Source: Oscillospiraceae bacterium (GTDB lineage: Bacteria; Bacillota_A; Clostridia; Oscillospirales; Oscillospiraceae). Taken from it: DNA of 64,000 bases. The notes under the pieces are model-generated. The model saw only the letters and a list, made by a program, of their open reading frames with translations. It was not told the origin of the DNA and ran no database searches. Both the position numbers and the translations under genes were made by a program. Location of the stretch: NCBI GenBank assembly GCA_017470325.1, contig JAFUES010000035.1, positions 1 through 64,000 of the forward strand, read 5' to 3'. Shown here piece by piece: positions 28,501-36,259 of this stretch (the first letter of the stretch is position 1; every line of letters begins with the position of its first letter).

Positions 28501-29111
28501 TCAAGATCGCCATGCGGGATCTGGAGATCCGGGGTGCGGGCAATCTGCTGGGCGCCGAGCAGTCCGGCCATATGGTGGACGTGGGCTATGACATGTATAT
28601 GAAGCTGCTGAATGAGGCGGTGCTGGAGGCCCGCGGCATGGAGGTGCCCGTTCGGGCGGACTGCTCCGCCGATCTGGCGGTGGCCGCCAACATCCCGGAC
28701 CGCTACATCTCCTCCTCTGAACAGCGTATGGATATCTACCGGCGCATCGCCAGCATCCGCAGCGAGGAAGAGGCGGATGATCTGACCGACGAACTGATCG
28801 ACCGTTTCGGCGATCCGCCGCCAGGGGTCAACGCCCTGATCCATGTGGCTCTGCTGCGGGGCGAGGCGGGCCGGGCCGGCATCACGGATATCTCCCAGAA
28901 GCAGGGGAGCCTGCGCTTTACGGTGAAGGATTTCGACATGGCCAAGGTCTCTGCCCTGTACGCCAGACCGGAATACAAGGGGCGGCTTCGGGTGGAAGCC
29001 GGGTCCAAGCCCTGCCTGAGCCTGAAGATCAAAGCCAAGGGCCGGGTCATCGAGGAAGCCCGCCGCTTCACCGCGGACTGGGGCTCTTTTGACAGCGCAA
29101 ACGGTGAATAA
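25596..29111 (+). CDS. mfd: Transcription-repair coupling factor Mfd
   Basis: 1171 residues. Mfd displaces RNA polymerase stalled at lesions and recruits UvrAB. Domains in order: UvrB-like D1/D2 (about 20-330, with [26 protein letters not shown]), the RNA polymerase-interacting CarD-like domain (about 500-560, [20 protein letters not shown]), a RecG-like helicase with Walker A [17 protein letters not shown] near 650 and DEEQ box [11 protein letters not shown], the translocation module [20 protein letters not shown], and the C-terminal TRCF domain with [20 protein letters not shown]. No ribosome binding site precedes the ATG, which lies 9 bases from the -10. Confidence 0.97.
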   Translation: [1171 protein letters not shown]

Positions 29112-29135
29112 TCGGTAAATTTCTCGCGCCTGCTC

Positions 29136-29164
29136 TTGTGATCGGCGCAGGGGAATGATATAGT
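29136..29164 (+). promoter_or_regulatory. Promoter of the PpiC-type foldase gene
   Basis: TTGTGA (29136-29141), 17 bp spacer, TATAGT (29159-29164), 33 bases before the ATG and upstream of GAAAGGAACG. Confidence 0.65.
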
Positions 29165-29196
29165 GCTTTGCAGCAAATGAGAAAGGAACGAATCCT

Positions 29197-30492
29197 ATGA
29201 AAAAGATGATTGCGATCCTGCTGGTCGTCTGCCTGGCTCTGGGCGGCCTCATGGGGTACTGGGGATATCGGACCGGCAGCGCGCCTGTCAGCCCGGCGGT
29301 GACGGCGGCCCCGGAGGAAGCGGCGCCCGCCGCCACGGAAGCAACGGCGGATACGGAGACGCCCGCGCCCGGGGAAGCCGACGCACAGGAGCCGGCGGCC
29401 GACGCCGTGACGTCCGGCGACTTGCAGATGGAAGACCTGAATTACCAGACGATGGATCTGGACCGGCTCTATACCACCCACGATCCGGAGGAGACCGTTC
29501 TGACGGTCAACGGGAAGGCGGAGAACTGGCGGGATTATTTCTATTTCCTGGCCACGCAGGTGGACTATGTGGAGAATTTCCTCGTCCAGATGTACGCCAA
29601 CTATGGGGCGGAGCTGCTCTGGTCTGACGTGGCCGAGGGAGACAGCACCACCTATGCGGATATGGCGGTGGACGGCGCGGCGGAGGCTATCCGGCAGTTT
29701 GCCACCATCGAGGGCTTTGCCAAGGAAAACGGCATTGAGCTGAGTGAGGAAAACAGGGAAGCCATCGCCCAACAGCAGGCGCTGGATATGGCTATGGCCT
29801 GCGGTCCGGACGCCACGGAGGCGGACTTTGAGGCGTATCTGGCCAGCCGCTATATGAGCCGGGACATGTATGACCGCATCAACACCGTCAACGCCCTGTA
29901 TCAGGAGGGCTTCCGCCAGCTCTACGGGGAAAACGGCGAAGTCCTGGAGGATGAGACCGCCCTGCAGTATCTGGAGGACAACGGCTACATCTCTGCGAGC
30001 CACATCCTGCTGATGACCGTCGACCCGGCCACCGGAGAAAAACTGGATGATGCGGCCATTGAGGAAAAGGCCGCCACCGCCCAGCGCCTGGCCGAGGAAC
30101 TGCAGGCCATTGCGGATCCCCAGGAGCTGCTGGAGCGCTTTAATCAACTCAAGGAGGAGTACTGCGAGGATACCGGCAAGACCGTGTACCCCGCGGGCTA
30201 TACCTTCACCCACCGCACCATGGTGACGGAGTTTGAAGACGCCTGCAACGCGCTGGAGCCCTATGAGGTGTCCGACCCGGTCCAGTCCAGCTACGGCTAT
30301 CACATCATCATGCGCCTGCCCCCGGATCCGGACGCGCTGCTCTTTAGCAGCAGTGCCGATCCGATCACGGCCCGGGCCACCGCGGCCAACGCCGAATACG
30401 GCCAGCGGCTGCAGGCCTATATGGACGGCCTGGAGGTAGAATACGCCGAGGGCTTTGAAAAGCCGAACCTGCTGGACTATATCAACGGATAA
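29197..30492 (+). CDS. PpiC-type peptidylprolyl isomerase / foldase
   Basis: 431 residues. An N-terminal hydrophobic segment (about 4-24) acts as signal or anchor without a lipobox. An Ala/Glu/Pro-rich linker (about 28-75) leads to a SurA/PrsA-like helical chaperone domain (about 90-255). A parvulin domain follows from about 265: ISASHILLMTVDP, later AGYTFTHRTMVTEFEDACNAL and DPVQSSYGYHIIMRL. It should help proteins fold outside the membrane. Two tryptophan- and acid-rich segments replace the usual short helix near 100-140. The parvulin core is split by a longer helix than in PrsA. The gene has its own promoter and a strong terminator. Confidence 0.82.
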   Translation: MKKMIAILLVVCLALGGLMGYWGYRTGSAPVSPAVTAAPEEAAPAATEATADTETPAPGEADAQEPAADAVTSGDLQMEDLNYQTMDLDRLYTTHDPEETVLTVNGKAENWRDYFYFLATQVDYVENFLVQMYANYGAELLWSDVAEGDSTTYADMAVDGAAEAIRQFATIEGFAKENGIELSEENREAIAQQQALDMAMACGPDATEADFEAYLASRYMSRDMYDRINTVNALYQEGFRQLYGENGEVLEDETALQYLEDNGYISASHILLMTVDPATGEKLDDAAIEEKAATAQRLAEELQAIADPQELLERFNQLKEEYCEDTGKTVYPAGYTFTHRTMVTEFEDACNALEPYEVSDPVQSSYGYHIIMRLPPDPDALLFSSSADPITARATAANAEYGQRLQAYMDGLEVEYAEGFEKPNLLDYING

Positions 30493-30505
30493 ACCCAATA
30501 CAGAC

Positions 30506-30540
30506 AAAAAAGCTGAGAGGACTTTCCTCTCAGCTTTTTT
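30506..30540. terminator. Bidirectional terminator
   Basis: AAAAAAGCTGAGAGG/CCTCTCAGCTTTTTT with a five-base loop, giving a U-tract in both directions. It lies between the foldase and the convergent histidine kinase gene. Confidence 0.92.
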
Positions 30541-30541
30541 G

Positions 30542-31816
30542 TTATGGCTTCTCCGGTACGGTCACCGTGACGATCGTTCCGCCGCCCTCCCGCGGCGTGA
30601 TGGTCAGCGTGCCGCGGCACATCATTTCCAGGCGGCTGCGAATGTTCGCCAGCGCGATATGCGGCTCGCCGTCATCCGCGGAGACGAAGCCGGAGCCGGT
30701 GTCCTCTACAACGACCAGGCTCCCAGACGCCGTCTCGCGGGTATAGACCAGGATGTGCAGGGGATCAAGATCCGGGTCGATGCCGTGCTTGACCGCGTTT
30801 TCCACGATGGGCTGCAGGGTCAGCGGCGGGATGCGAAAGGCTGTGTGCGGCGTGTCGAACTCCACAAACAGCAGCCCCTCGAAGCGCACCTGCTCCACCG
30901 CCAAATAGGCTCGCGTGTGTTCCAGCTCCTCGGCAAAGGGGATGGTGTCCTCTTTGCCGATGGCGGTGAAATTCTTTCGCAGATAGCTGGAAAAATCCAA
31001 AATGACCTGCTGCGCTTTTTCCGCGTCCTGCCGGCAGAGGTAGTAGATACTCATCAGGGTATTATAGATAAAATGGGGACGCATCTGCAGCGCCAGGATG
31101 CTGGCTTTCTGGCGGGCGTTTTCCTCCTGCTGGCGGACGTAGGAATCCGTCTGCTCGGCGCGGATATACAGAAACATGACCACCGCGCCCAGAGATGCAC
31201 CGAAGGCGATCAGTGGCAAGCCGTAAAAGCGCATCTGCAGCAGGATCCCCAGCTCCGGCAGAAGAAGAAAGGAGAAGATGGCCTTCTGTTCTCTGGAGGA
31301 GAATTGCTTCCTCCTGCGGCAGAGCACAAACAGATTCAACGCCACAAGCAGGGCCGGCGGGCTCAGCAGCAGAGGATACCATGGTCCTCGATGATAGACA
31401 TTGCTGTTGTCGATATAAAAAATCCAGCCTGTAAACAGCGTTGTCAGCAGCAGACCAAAATAGACGAGCCACAGAGCCATGGCGATGCGAAACAGAACGT
31501 TTTTTTTCAGCGACTCCCCGCAGCTGTGCAGGATATACAGGGTCAGCAGCGGCATCATGAGAGACGAAAACAGTGATTGCAGAAAGTTCGCCATCCGGGA
31601 GAGGAACAAATAGATCGCTCCCGCCCGCTCAATGACGAGCATATAGGCCAGGATGCATGAAATATAGGCCGCGAGGAACACGAATAGAGCGACAAAAAAA
31701 CGCTGGCTCCATCGCCGCAAATAATAATCGGTCAGCGTCAGGAAAAGACTGATGAGCACCAGGGTCAGAGACGCGGTGCAGATGATGATGTTGAACAGCA
31801 CATGGATTTGATGCAT
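30542..31816 (-). CDS. Sensor histidine kinase, LytS-like (His_kinase PF06580 type)
   Basis: 424 residues. About six hydrophobic helices span residues 5-230 with no clear extracellular sensor domain. The kinase core has the phospho-accepting His in MRPHFIYNTLMSIYYL (about residue 247), the N box IPPLTLQPIVENAVKHG, and a G box EDTGSGF, as in the LytS/YehU family. It would phosphorylate the response regulator encoded directly upstream (15 bases between them). GGGAGG lies just before the ATG. The stop codon overlaps the terminator shared with the foldase gene. The signal is unknown. Confidence 0.88.
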   Translation of the reverse strand: MHQIHVLFNIIICTASLTLVLISLFLTLTDYYLRRWSQRFFVALFVFLAAYISCILAYMLVIERAGAIYLFLSRMANFLQSLFSSLMMPLLTLYILHSCGESLKKNVLFRIAMALWLVYFGLLLTTLFTGWIFYIDNSNVYHRGPWYPLLLSPPALLVALNLFVLCRRRKQFSSREQKAIFSFLLLPELGILLQMRFYGLPLIAFGASLGAVVMFLYIRAEQTDSYVRQQEENARQKASILALQMRPHFIYNTLMSIYYLCRQDAEKAQQVILDFSSYLRKNFTAIGKEDTIPFAEELEHTRAYLAVEQVRFEGLLFVEFDTPHTAFRIPPLTLQPIVENAVKHGIDPDLDPLHILVYTRETASGSLVVVEDTGSGFVSADDGEPHIALANIRSRLEMMCRGTLTITPREGGGTIVTVTVPEKP

Positions 31817-31831
31817 GGAAGCCTCCCGCTC

Positions 31832-32425
31832 TCAGGCAAGTCCGCCATAAGGATAGCGCAGATGGGAAAGCTGCTTTCGCACAGACTCTGCGGAGATCGG
31901 CTTCAACAGGAAGCCGCAGGCGCCCGTCTCCCACGCGTCAAAGGAATACTCCCGGTACGCGGTCAGAAAGATCACGTTCGTGCGGGGGTGGATCGCCAGC
32001 AGCTCCCGGCAGAGATCCAGTCCGCTGGTCTTGCCCATCTCGATATCCAGAAAGGCGAGGGCGACCCGGTTCTCCCGGGCGAAGGCGAGGGCCTCCGACG
32101 GTCTGGTAAAGCCGGTGATGGCGGCGTCGGGCAGAACCTCCTCCAAAACCGGCATGCCGCCGGCAAGGATGATCCGCTCGTCGTCCACCATGATGACGGC
32201 GGGCTTCTCGGCGGCTTTCTCCGCGGCGGCGCCCAGCAGGACGCTTACATCCACACCCAGCGCCTGGGCGATCCGCGCGATCAAGAGCGCGTCGGGCAGA
32301 CGGCTGCCGGTCTCCCATCGGACCACCGTGGAGCGATCCACAAACAGCAGCTCCGAAAGCCGCTGCTGGGAAAGTCCTTTTTCCAGCCGCAGCCGCCGCA
32401 GCGCTTCGCCAAACGACAGCCCCAT
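31832..32425 (-). CDS. Response regulator with N-terminal XRE-type HTH and C-terminal receiver
   Basis: 197 residues. The order is unusual. A Cro/CI-type HTH (about 1-60; RRLRLEKGLSQQRLSELLFV then STVVRWETG) comes first, then an acidic linker, then a CheY-like receiver (about 73-190) with the acid pair VDDERI, the phospho-acceptor Asp in ALAFLDIEMGK (about 126), the Thr in VIFLTAYREYSFD and the Lys in GFLLKPISAESV. No LytTR or other output domain follows. The ATG at 32425 is used because AGGAGGT lies 8 bases upstream. It forms an operon with the kinase gene that follows. Confidence 0.88.
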   Translation of the reverse strand: MGLSFGEALRRLRLEKGLSQQRLSELLFVDRSTVVRWETGSRLPDALLIARIAQALGVDVSVLLGAAAEKAAEKPAVIMVDDERIILAGGMPVLEEVLPDAAITGFTRPSEALAFARENRVALAFLDIEMGKTSGLDLCRELLAIHPRTNVIFLTAYREYSFDAWETGACGFLLKPISAESVRKQLSHLRYPYGGLA

Positions 32426-32462
32426 GATACCGCACCTCCTATGCATACACTTATTTTATCAT

Positions 32463-32491
32463 ATCATAATGAATCAAGGGGGCCTTGACAA
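32463..32491 (-). promoter_or_regulatory. Promoter of the response regulator-kinase operon
   Basis: Minus strand: TTGTCA (complement of 32486-32491), 17 bp spacer, TATGAT (complement of 32463-32468), about 38 bases before the start. Confidence 0.7.
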
Positions 32492-32532
32492 GAGAAAAGG
32501 AAAAAACTGCCGTGACATTCTGGAACACGCCC

Positions 32533-32561
32533 TTGCGGGCGCGGGGCCGAATTCCTAAAAT
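32533..32561 (+). promoter_or_regulatory. Possible promoter of the BTAD regulator
   Basis: TTGCGG (32533-32538), 17 bp spacer, TAAAAT (32556-32561). Moderate match, divergent from the response regulator promoter about 42 bp away. Confidence 0.45.
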
Positions 32562-32640
32562 AACAAGAAAGCCAAGTATTCCTGTAGGGAACTGGGCCTC
32601 GGGTCTTGCGGACAGGACAGGCAGAAAGGCAGGAGACGAG

Positions 32641-33804
32641 ATGCGGGAACAGAAAAATGTATTGGTCGTTCAATTTCTGGGCGCTTCTTCCGTGAGCTGG
32701 AACGGCGTTCGCCTGTTGGGCGATCCCAAGACCTGCGATACGCAATATGCCCGGCTTTTGCAGGTCCTGCTGCATTGCCGCGAGGAAGGCGTAGACCGCT
32801 CGCTGCTGCAGGAAGAGGTGTTTTATGACCATGAGGTCCAGGACCTCGCCCACTCCATGAGCGTTTTGCTGTATAACACCCGGAAGAAGCTGCGGGACGC
32901 GGGCCTGCCGGCGGGAGAGTACATCGAAAAGAGAAACGGAAGATATTTCTGGACTTCCGAGATCCCGGTACGGGAAGACGCCGGTGAATTTGAAAGGCTG
33001 TATCATACGGCGAAAGCCCTGTCCAACGAGGAGGAAAAGCGGGCGTGTTTTCTCCGCGCCTGCGACATCTACGCAGGCGAGTTTCTGCCGGCGCAGACGG
33101 GCAGTCTCTGGGCCGCCCGGGAAGCCCGGCGCTATCGTGAGCTGTTCCGCGACTGCGTGAGAGAAACGGCGGCGCTTTTGCGGCGGGCAAAGGACTATGA
33201 CCGCCTGGAGGCGCTGGGCCGGCAGGCCGCCCGGGTCCAGCCCTATTCCGATTGGGAACGGATCGCGCTGGAGGCGCTGATCACCCAGGGCCGCGCGGAA
33301 GAAGCGGAAAAACTGTATTGGGAGACGGAGCAGGAATATTTTCGGGAGCTGAAGGTGCGGCCGGATCGGCATATGCTGGAGCTGCGCAGCCAGATCGACG
33401 AGCTCAAACACCCCAGCCAGAAGATGCTGGAAATCATTCAGGAGCAGCTTTCTGAAAAGAAAACCCAAAGGGAAGACGCTTATTTTTGCTCTTATTCCGT
33501 TTTTGAGAGTATCTACCATCTGGCGGCCCGGTCCGCGAAGCACAGCGGGCAGCCGTCCTGCTTGCTGCTCTGCATCCTGGAAGCCCCGGAGGCGTCGCGA
33601 AAAAGTCTGGATCTGGATTTCAGAAAAGCGCTTTACGGGGCGCTCCGGCAGACGGACGTGGCATGTCATTATGGCCACGCCCAGTATCTGATCCTTCTGG
33701 CTAATACGACCAGGGAGGAAAGCGAAGGGATCCGCGCACAGATCAGCGCCGGTCTGCCCGTATCGGCGCGACCTGCCGTCCGGTATTATATCAGCCCCGT
33801 ATGA
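32641..33804 (+). CDS. BTAD-domain transcriptional regulator with degenerate GGDEF-like C-terminus
   Basis: 387 residues. N-terminal winged-helix-like region (about 1-95; CDTQYARLLQVLLHCREEG and SMSVLLYNTRKKL) is followed by a bacterial transcriptional activation (BTAD/TPR) region (about 110-255; EAEKLYWETEQEYFRELKVRP), as in SARP-like activators. Residues of about 290-380 resemble a GGDEF fold (LYGALRQTDVACHYGHAQYL), but the GG(D/E)EF loop is replaced by GHAQY, so diguanylate cyclase activity is unlikely. The ATG at 32641 has AGGAGA upstream; an in-frame start at 32485 is not supported. Its divergence from the two-component operon suggests joint control, which is inference. Confidence 0.75.
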   Translation: MREQKNVLVVQFLGASSVSWNGVRLLGDPKTCDTQYARLLQVLLHCREEGVDRSLLQEEVFYDHEVQDLAHSMSVLLYNTRKKLRDAGLPAGEYIEKRNGRYFWTSEIPVREDAGEFERLYHTAKALSNEEEKRACFLRACDIYAGEFLPAQTGSLWAAREARRYRELFRDCVRETAALLRRAKDYDRLEALGRQAARVQPYSDWERIALEALITQGRAEEAEKLYWETEQEYFRELKVRPDRHMLELRSQIDELKHPSQKMLEIIQEQLSEKKTQREDAYFCSYSVFESIYHLAARSAKHSGQPSCLLLCILEAPEASRKSLDLDFRKALYGALRQTDVACHYGHAQYLILLANTTREESEGIRAQISAGLPVSARPAVRYYISPV

Positions 33805-33832
33805 GAAGCCGACGCGAGTCGGAACGCATCAC

Positions 33833-33867
33833 AAAGACACCGTGCAGAAACACTGCACGGTGTCTTT
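33833..33867. terminator. Bidirectional terminator
   Basis: AAAGACACCGTGCAG/CTGCACGGTGTCTTT with a five-base loop, between the convergent BTAD and spoIVB genes. Confidence 0.85.
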
Positions 33868-33873
33868 GTCCTT

Positions 33874-34869
33874 TTATGCCGCCTGCTCCGGCGCCGCCGG
33901 GGCGGAGCGCAGCATATCCTGGATGCTGATGCCGTAGCCCTTGTCCGGCTGGTTGACGAACACATGGGTGACGGCGGCCACCAGCTTGCCGTTTTGCAGG
34001 ATCGGGCTGCCGCTCATGCCCTGTACGATGCCGCCGGTCCGGTCCAGCAGCTCCGGATCGGTGACGGTGAGCATCAGGTGCTGCCCGTCGCTGTCCCGGT
34101 ACAGGCGGTTGATCTCCACGGCATATTGGCGCACAGTTCGCCCGTCCACAGTGGCGAGGATACTGGCGGGCCCCGCCGATACCTGGCCGGTCTCCAGGGG
34201 CCTGCCGGGCAGAGGCGTGTCGCTGTGGCCGAAGATGCCGTGGCCGGTGTTGGCATCTACACTGCCCAGCACCTTGCCCATGTCGGCGCAGCCGTTGAGC
34301 TCGCCGGGGGCGCCGGGGCTGCCGGGGGTGACGCCCACGATCTCCGCCTCGCTGATGCTGCCCTTGCCCAGGGGGACCACCACGCCGGTGTCAAAATCGC
34401 TGATGCTGTGGCCCAGGGCGCCGAACAGGCCCGTGGCCGGATCATAAAAGGTGACGGTCCCGATACCGGAGATGCCGTCCCGCAGCCACATGCCCAGCAT
34501 CCACTGGTCCTCCCGGGACAGGACCGGCTGCACGGTGACGCTCAGGGTCTGCCCCTGCCGCAGCACCGTCAGTGTGGCCGCCTCGCCTGCCAGCTGGCCC
34601 ACGGCGGAGATCAGATCGCCCGCGCCGTCCACGGCCCGGCCGTCGATCTCCATGATAAAGTCGCCCTGGCGCAGCCCTGCGTCCCCGGCCGGGGAGCGGC
34701 TGCCCTCCGCGGTCTCTACCGGGGCTACGCCCGCCACCATGACGCCGTCGGTTTTGATCTGGATCCCCACCACCTGGCCGCCTGCCACCAGCGTTTGCGC
34801 GTAAGCCGCCGTCGGAAACGCCACAGCCAGAAAAAGGCAGGAAAGCGTTGTCATCACTGCTTTTCTCAT
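33874..34869 (-). CDS. spoIVB: SpoIVB-type signalling serine peptidase
   Basis: 331 residues. SpoIVB is exported from the forespore and cleaves SpoIVFA, releasing pro-sigma-K processing. A signal-anchor (about 1-20) precedes a PDZ domain (about 28-115; AGLRQGDFIMEIDGRAV) and the S55 peptidase domain with IRDGISGIGTVTF-like (LRDGISGIGTVTFYDPATGL), the catalytic His in GALGHSISD and the Ser in VQGMSGSPILQNGKLV near 285. It is shorter than the 425-residue Bacillus protein. GGGAGGGAG lies upstream of the chosen ATG at 34869. A longer frame to 34911 would start inside an inverted repeat. Confidence 0.92.
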   Translation of the reverse strand: MRKAVMTTLSCLFLAVAFPTAAYAQTLVAGGQVVGIQIKTDGVMVAGVAPVETAEGSRSPAGDAGLRQGDFIMEIDGRAVDGAGDLISAVGQLAGEAATLTVLRQGQTLSVTVQPVLSREDQWMLGMWLRDGISGIGTVTFYDPATGLFGALGHSISDFDTGVVVPLGKGSISEAEIVGVTPGSPGAPGELNGCADMGKVLGSVDANTGHGIFGHSDTPLPGRPLETGQVSAGPASILATVDGRTVRQYAVEINRLYRDSDGQHLMLTVTDPELLDRTGGIVQGMSGSPILQNGKLVAAVTHVFVNQPDKGYGISIQDMLRSAPAAPEQAA

Positions 34870-34883
34870 AAAAAAACTCCCTC

Positions 34884-34927
34884 CCGCACATACTGATTCA
34901 AAATGCCGCATGAGTCAGTATGTGCGG
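34884..34927. repeat. Perfect 13 bp inverted repeat upstream of spoIVB
   Basis: CCGCACATACTGA at 34884-34896 and its exact complement at 34915-34927, separated by 18 bp. On the minus strand the 3' arm is followed immediately by the spoIVB ribosome site and then by seven T residues before the ATG, so it may act as a terminator of the MscS gene or as a translational control hairpin. Confidence 0.6.
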
Positions 34928-34993
34928 TTCGGGAGAAATTAAAGTTGGGACTTTATTGCAGAGCGCGAAAAGGCGGACGCACTGCGAAAATTT

Positions 34994-35788
34994 TTATTTT
35001 TCCACAACGTGGACGTTCACATGCTCGTAGCTCATGGCCACGCCGTTGCGCTGGAAGCTCTCGCGCACGTTCTCGTTCAGGTCGAAGTACACATCCCAGT
35101 AGTCGGCGTTGTTGCACCAGACACGGACCACATAGGAGATGGCGCTGCCCTTGTACTCAAACAGGCGCACGAAGGGAGCGGGATCGCTGAGGATGCGGGC
35201 GTCCTGGTTGATGGCCTCCATAATGGCGGCCTTGACCTTCTCGGTGGGCTCGTCATAGGCGGCGGAGAAATACATGTCCACGCGGCGCTTGGGCTCCCGG
35301 TTGTAGTTGTATACGGAGGCGGCGGTCACATCGCTGTTGGGCAGGCTGACGGCCACGTTGTCCAGGGTGTCCAGCTGGGTGTAGAACAGGCCCACGGTCT
35401 TGACGAGGCCGGTCTTGCCGGCCACTTCCACGAAATCACCGGCGGCAAAGGGCTTGGTGACCAGCAGGGTCAAACCGGAGAACAGATTGGACAGGATGTT
35501 CTGTACCGACAGGGACAGCGCCAGGCCTACGACACTGACCAGGGCGACCAGCGAGGAGGTGTTGATGCCCAGGGCGTTGGCCACGATAATGGCGGCCAGG
35601 ATCCACAGGACGATCTTGATGGCGGACTGGACGAAGCCCCGCAGCGTGCCGTCCAGCTTGGTGGATTTGTTCAGCATTTTCTCCGTTACGGAGGACAGGA
35701 TCTTGATCACGATCAGGCAGATCACAAAGATCACGACTGCCGAGATCACATTGGTCAGGGCGGTAGAGCCCAGGTTCAAGGCAAACAT
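34994..35788 (-). CDS. Small-conductance mechanosensitive channel (MscS family)
   Basis: 264 residues. Three membrane helices in the first 95 residues, with the pore-lining TM3 region LVALVSVVGLALSLSVQNILSNLFSG, followed by the beta domain (VTKPFAAGDFVEVAGKTGLV, then VSLPNSDV) and the alpha-beta C-terminal domain. The channel opens on membrane tension. The start at 35788 has AGAGGG 7 bases upstream; a long in-frame extension to 36151 is antisense to ruvX and has no family similarity. MscL (at 12915) is also present in the window. Confidence 0.93.
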   Translation of the reverse strand: MFALNLGSTALTNVISAVVIFVICLIVIKILSSVTEKMLNKSTKLDGTLRGFVQSAIKIVLWILAAIIVANALGINTSSLVALVSVVGLALSLSVQNILSNLFSGLTLLVTKPFAAGDFVEVAGKTGLVKTVGLFYTQLDTLDNVAVSLPNSDVTAASVYNYNREPKRRVDMYFSAAYDEPTEKVKAAIMEAINQDARILSDPAPFVRLFEYKGSAISYVVRVWCNNADYWDVYFDLNENVRESFQRNGVAMSYEHVNVHVVEK

Positions 35789-35838
35789 GATAAACCCTCT
35801 TTCTGAATAGTATTGAAATATGAAATAAAATGATGCGC

Positions 35839-36249
35839 TCAGTTCAGGCTGCCCAGATAGCCCTCCAAAATCAGGCTGGCAGCCACCGCGTCCACGGTCT
35901 TGCGGTGCTTTTTTTCTTTTTTGCCTCCGGCGTGGAGGATGGCGTGGGCCTCGATGCTGCTGCGCCGTTCGTCCCACAGGACTACGGGCAGGCCGCTTTC
36001 GGCCATCAGCAGCTCCCGGAATTGGCGGCTCTTCTCCGCCCGTGGGCCCTCCGTGCCGTCCATGTTCTTGGGCAGGCCCAGCACCAGCGTGCCCACCTCC
36101 CGGGCGGCGGCCTCTTCGCTGATGCGCCGGGCGGCCCGCTCCATGTCCCATTCCTCCATGGTCCAGGCTTCGCCCGCCAACATCCCCAGCAGGTCGGAGA
36201 CGGCGAGGCCGATGCGCTTATCGCCGTAATCGATGGCCATGATCCGCAT
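35839..36249 (-). CDS. ruvX: Putative pre-16S rRNA nuclease / Holliday junction resolvase YqgF (RuvX)
   Basis: 136 residues. The RNase H-like fold shows IMAIDYGDKRIGLAVSD at the N-terminus, LVLGLPKNMDGTEGP, VVLWDERRSSIEA and the C-terminal VDAVAASLILEGYL. In Escherichia coli YqgF trims the 5' end of 16S rRNA, while the resolvase role is less certain. The ATG at 36249 has GAGGTG a few bases before it. It follows folC by ten bases on the same strand, so the two are cotranscribed. Confidence 0.92.
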   Translation of the reverse strand: MRIMAIDYGDKRIGLAVSDLLGMLAGEAWTMEEWDMERAARRISEEAAAREVGTLVLGLPKNMDGTEGPRAEKSRQFRELLMAESGLPVVLWDERRSSIEAHAILHAGGKKEKKHRKTVDAVAASLILEGYLGSLN

Positions 36250-36259
36250 GGGCGTCACC

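Noticed and set aside
34994..36151. Longer version of the MscS gene with about 120 extra N-terminal residues
   Set aside because: The extension is antisense-frame sequence over ruvX; the ATG at 35788 has a ribosome site and begins with the family's first membrane helix.
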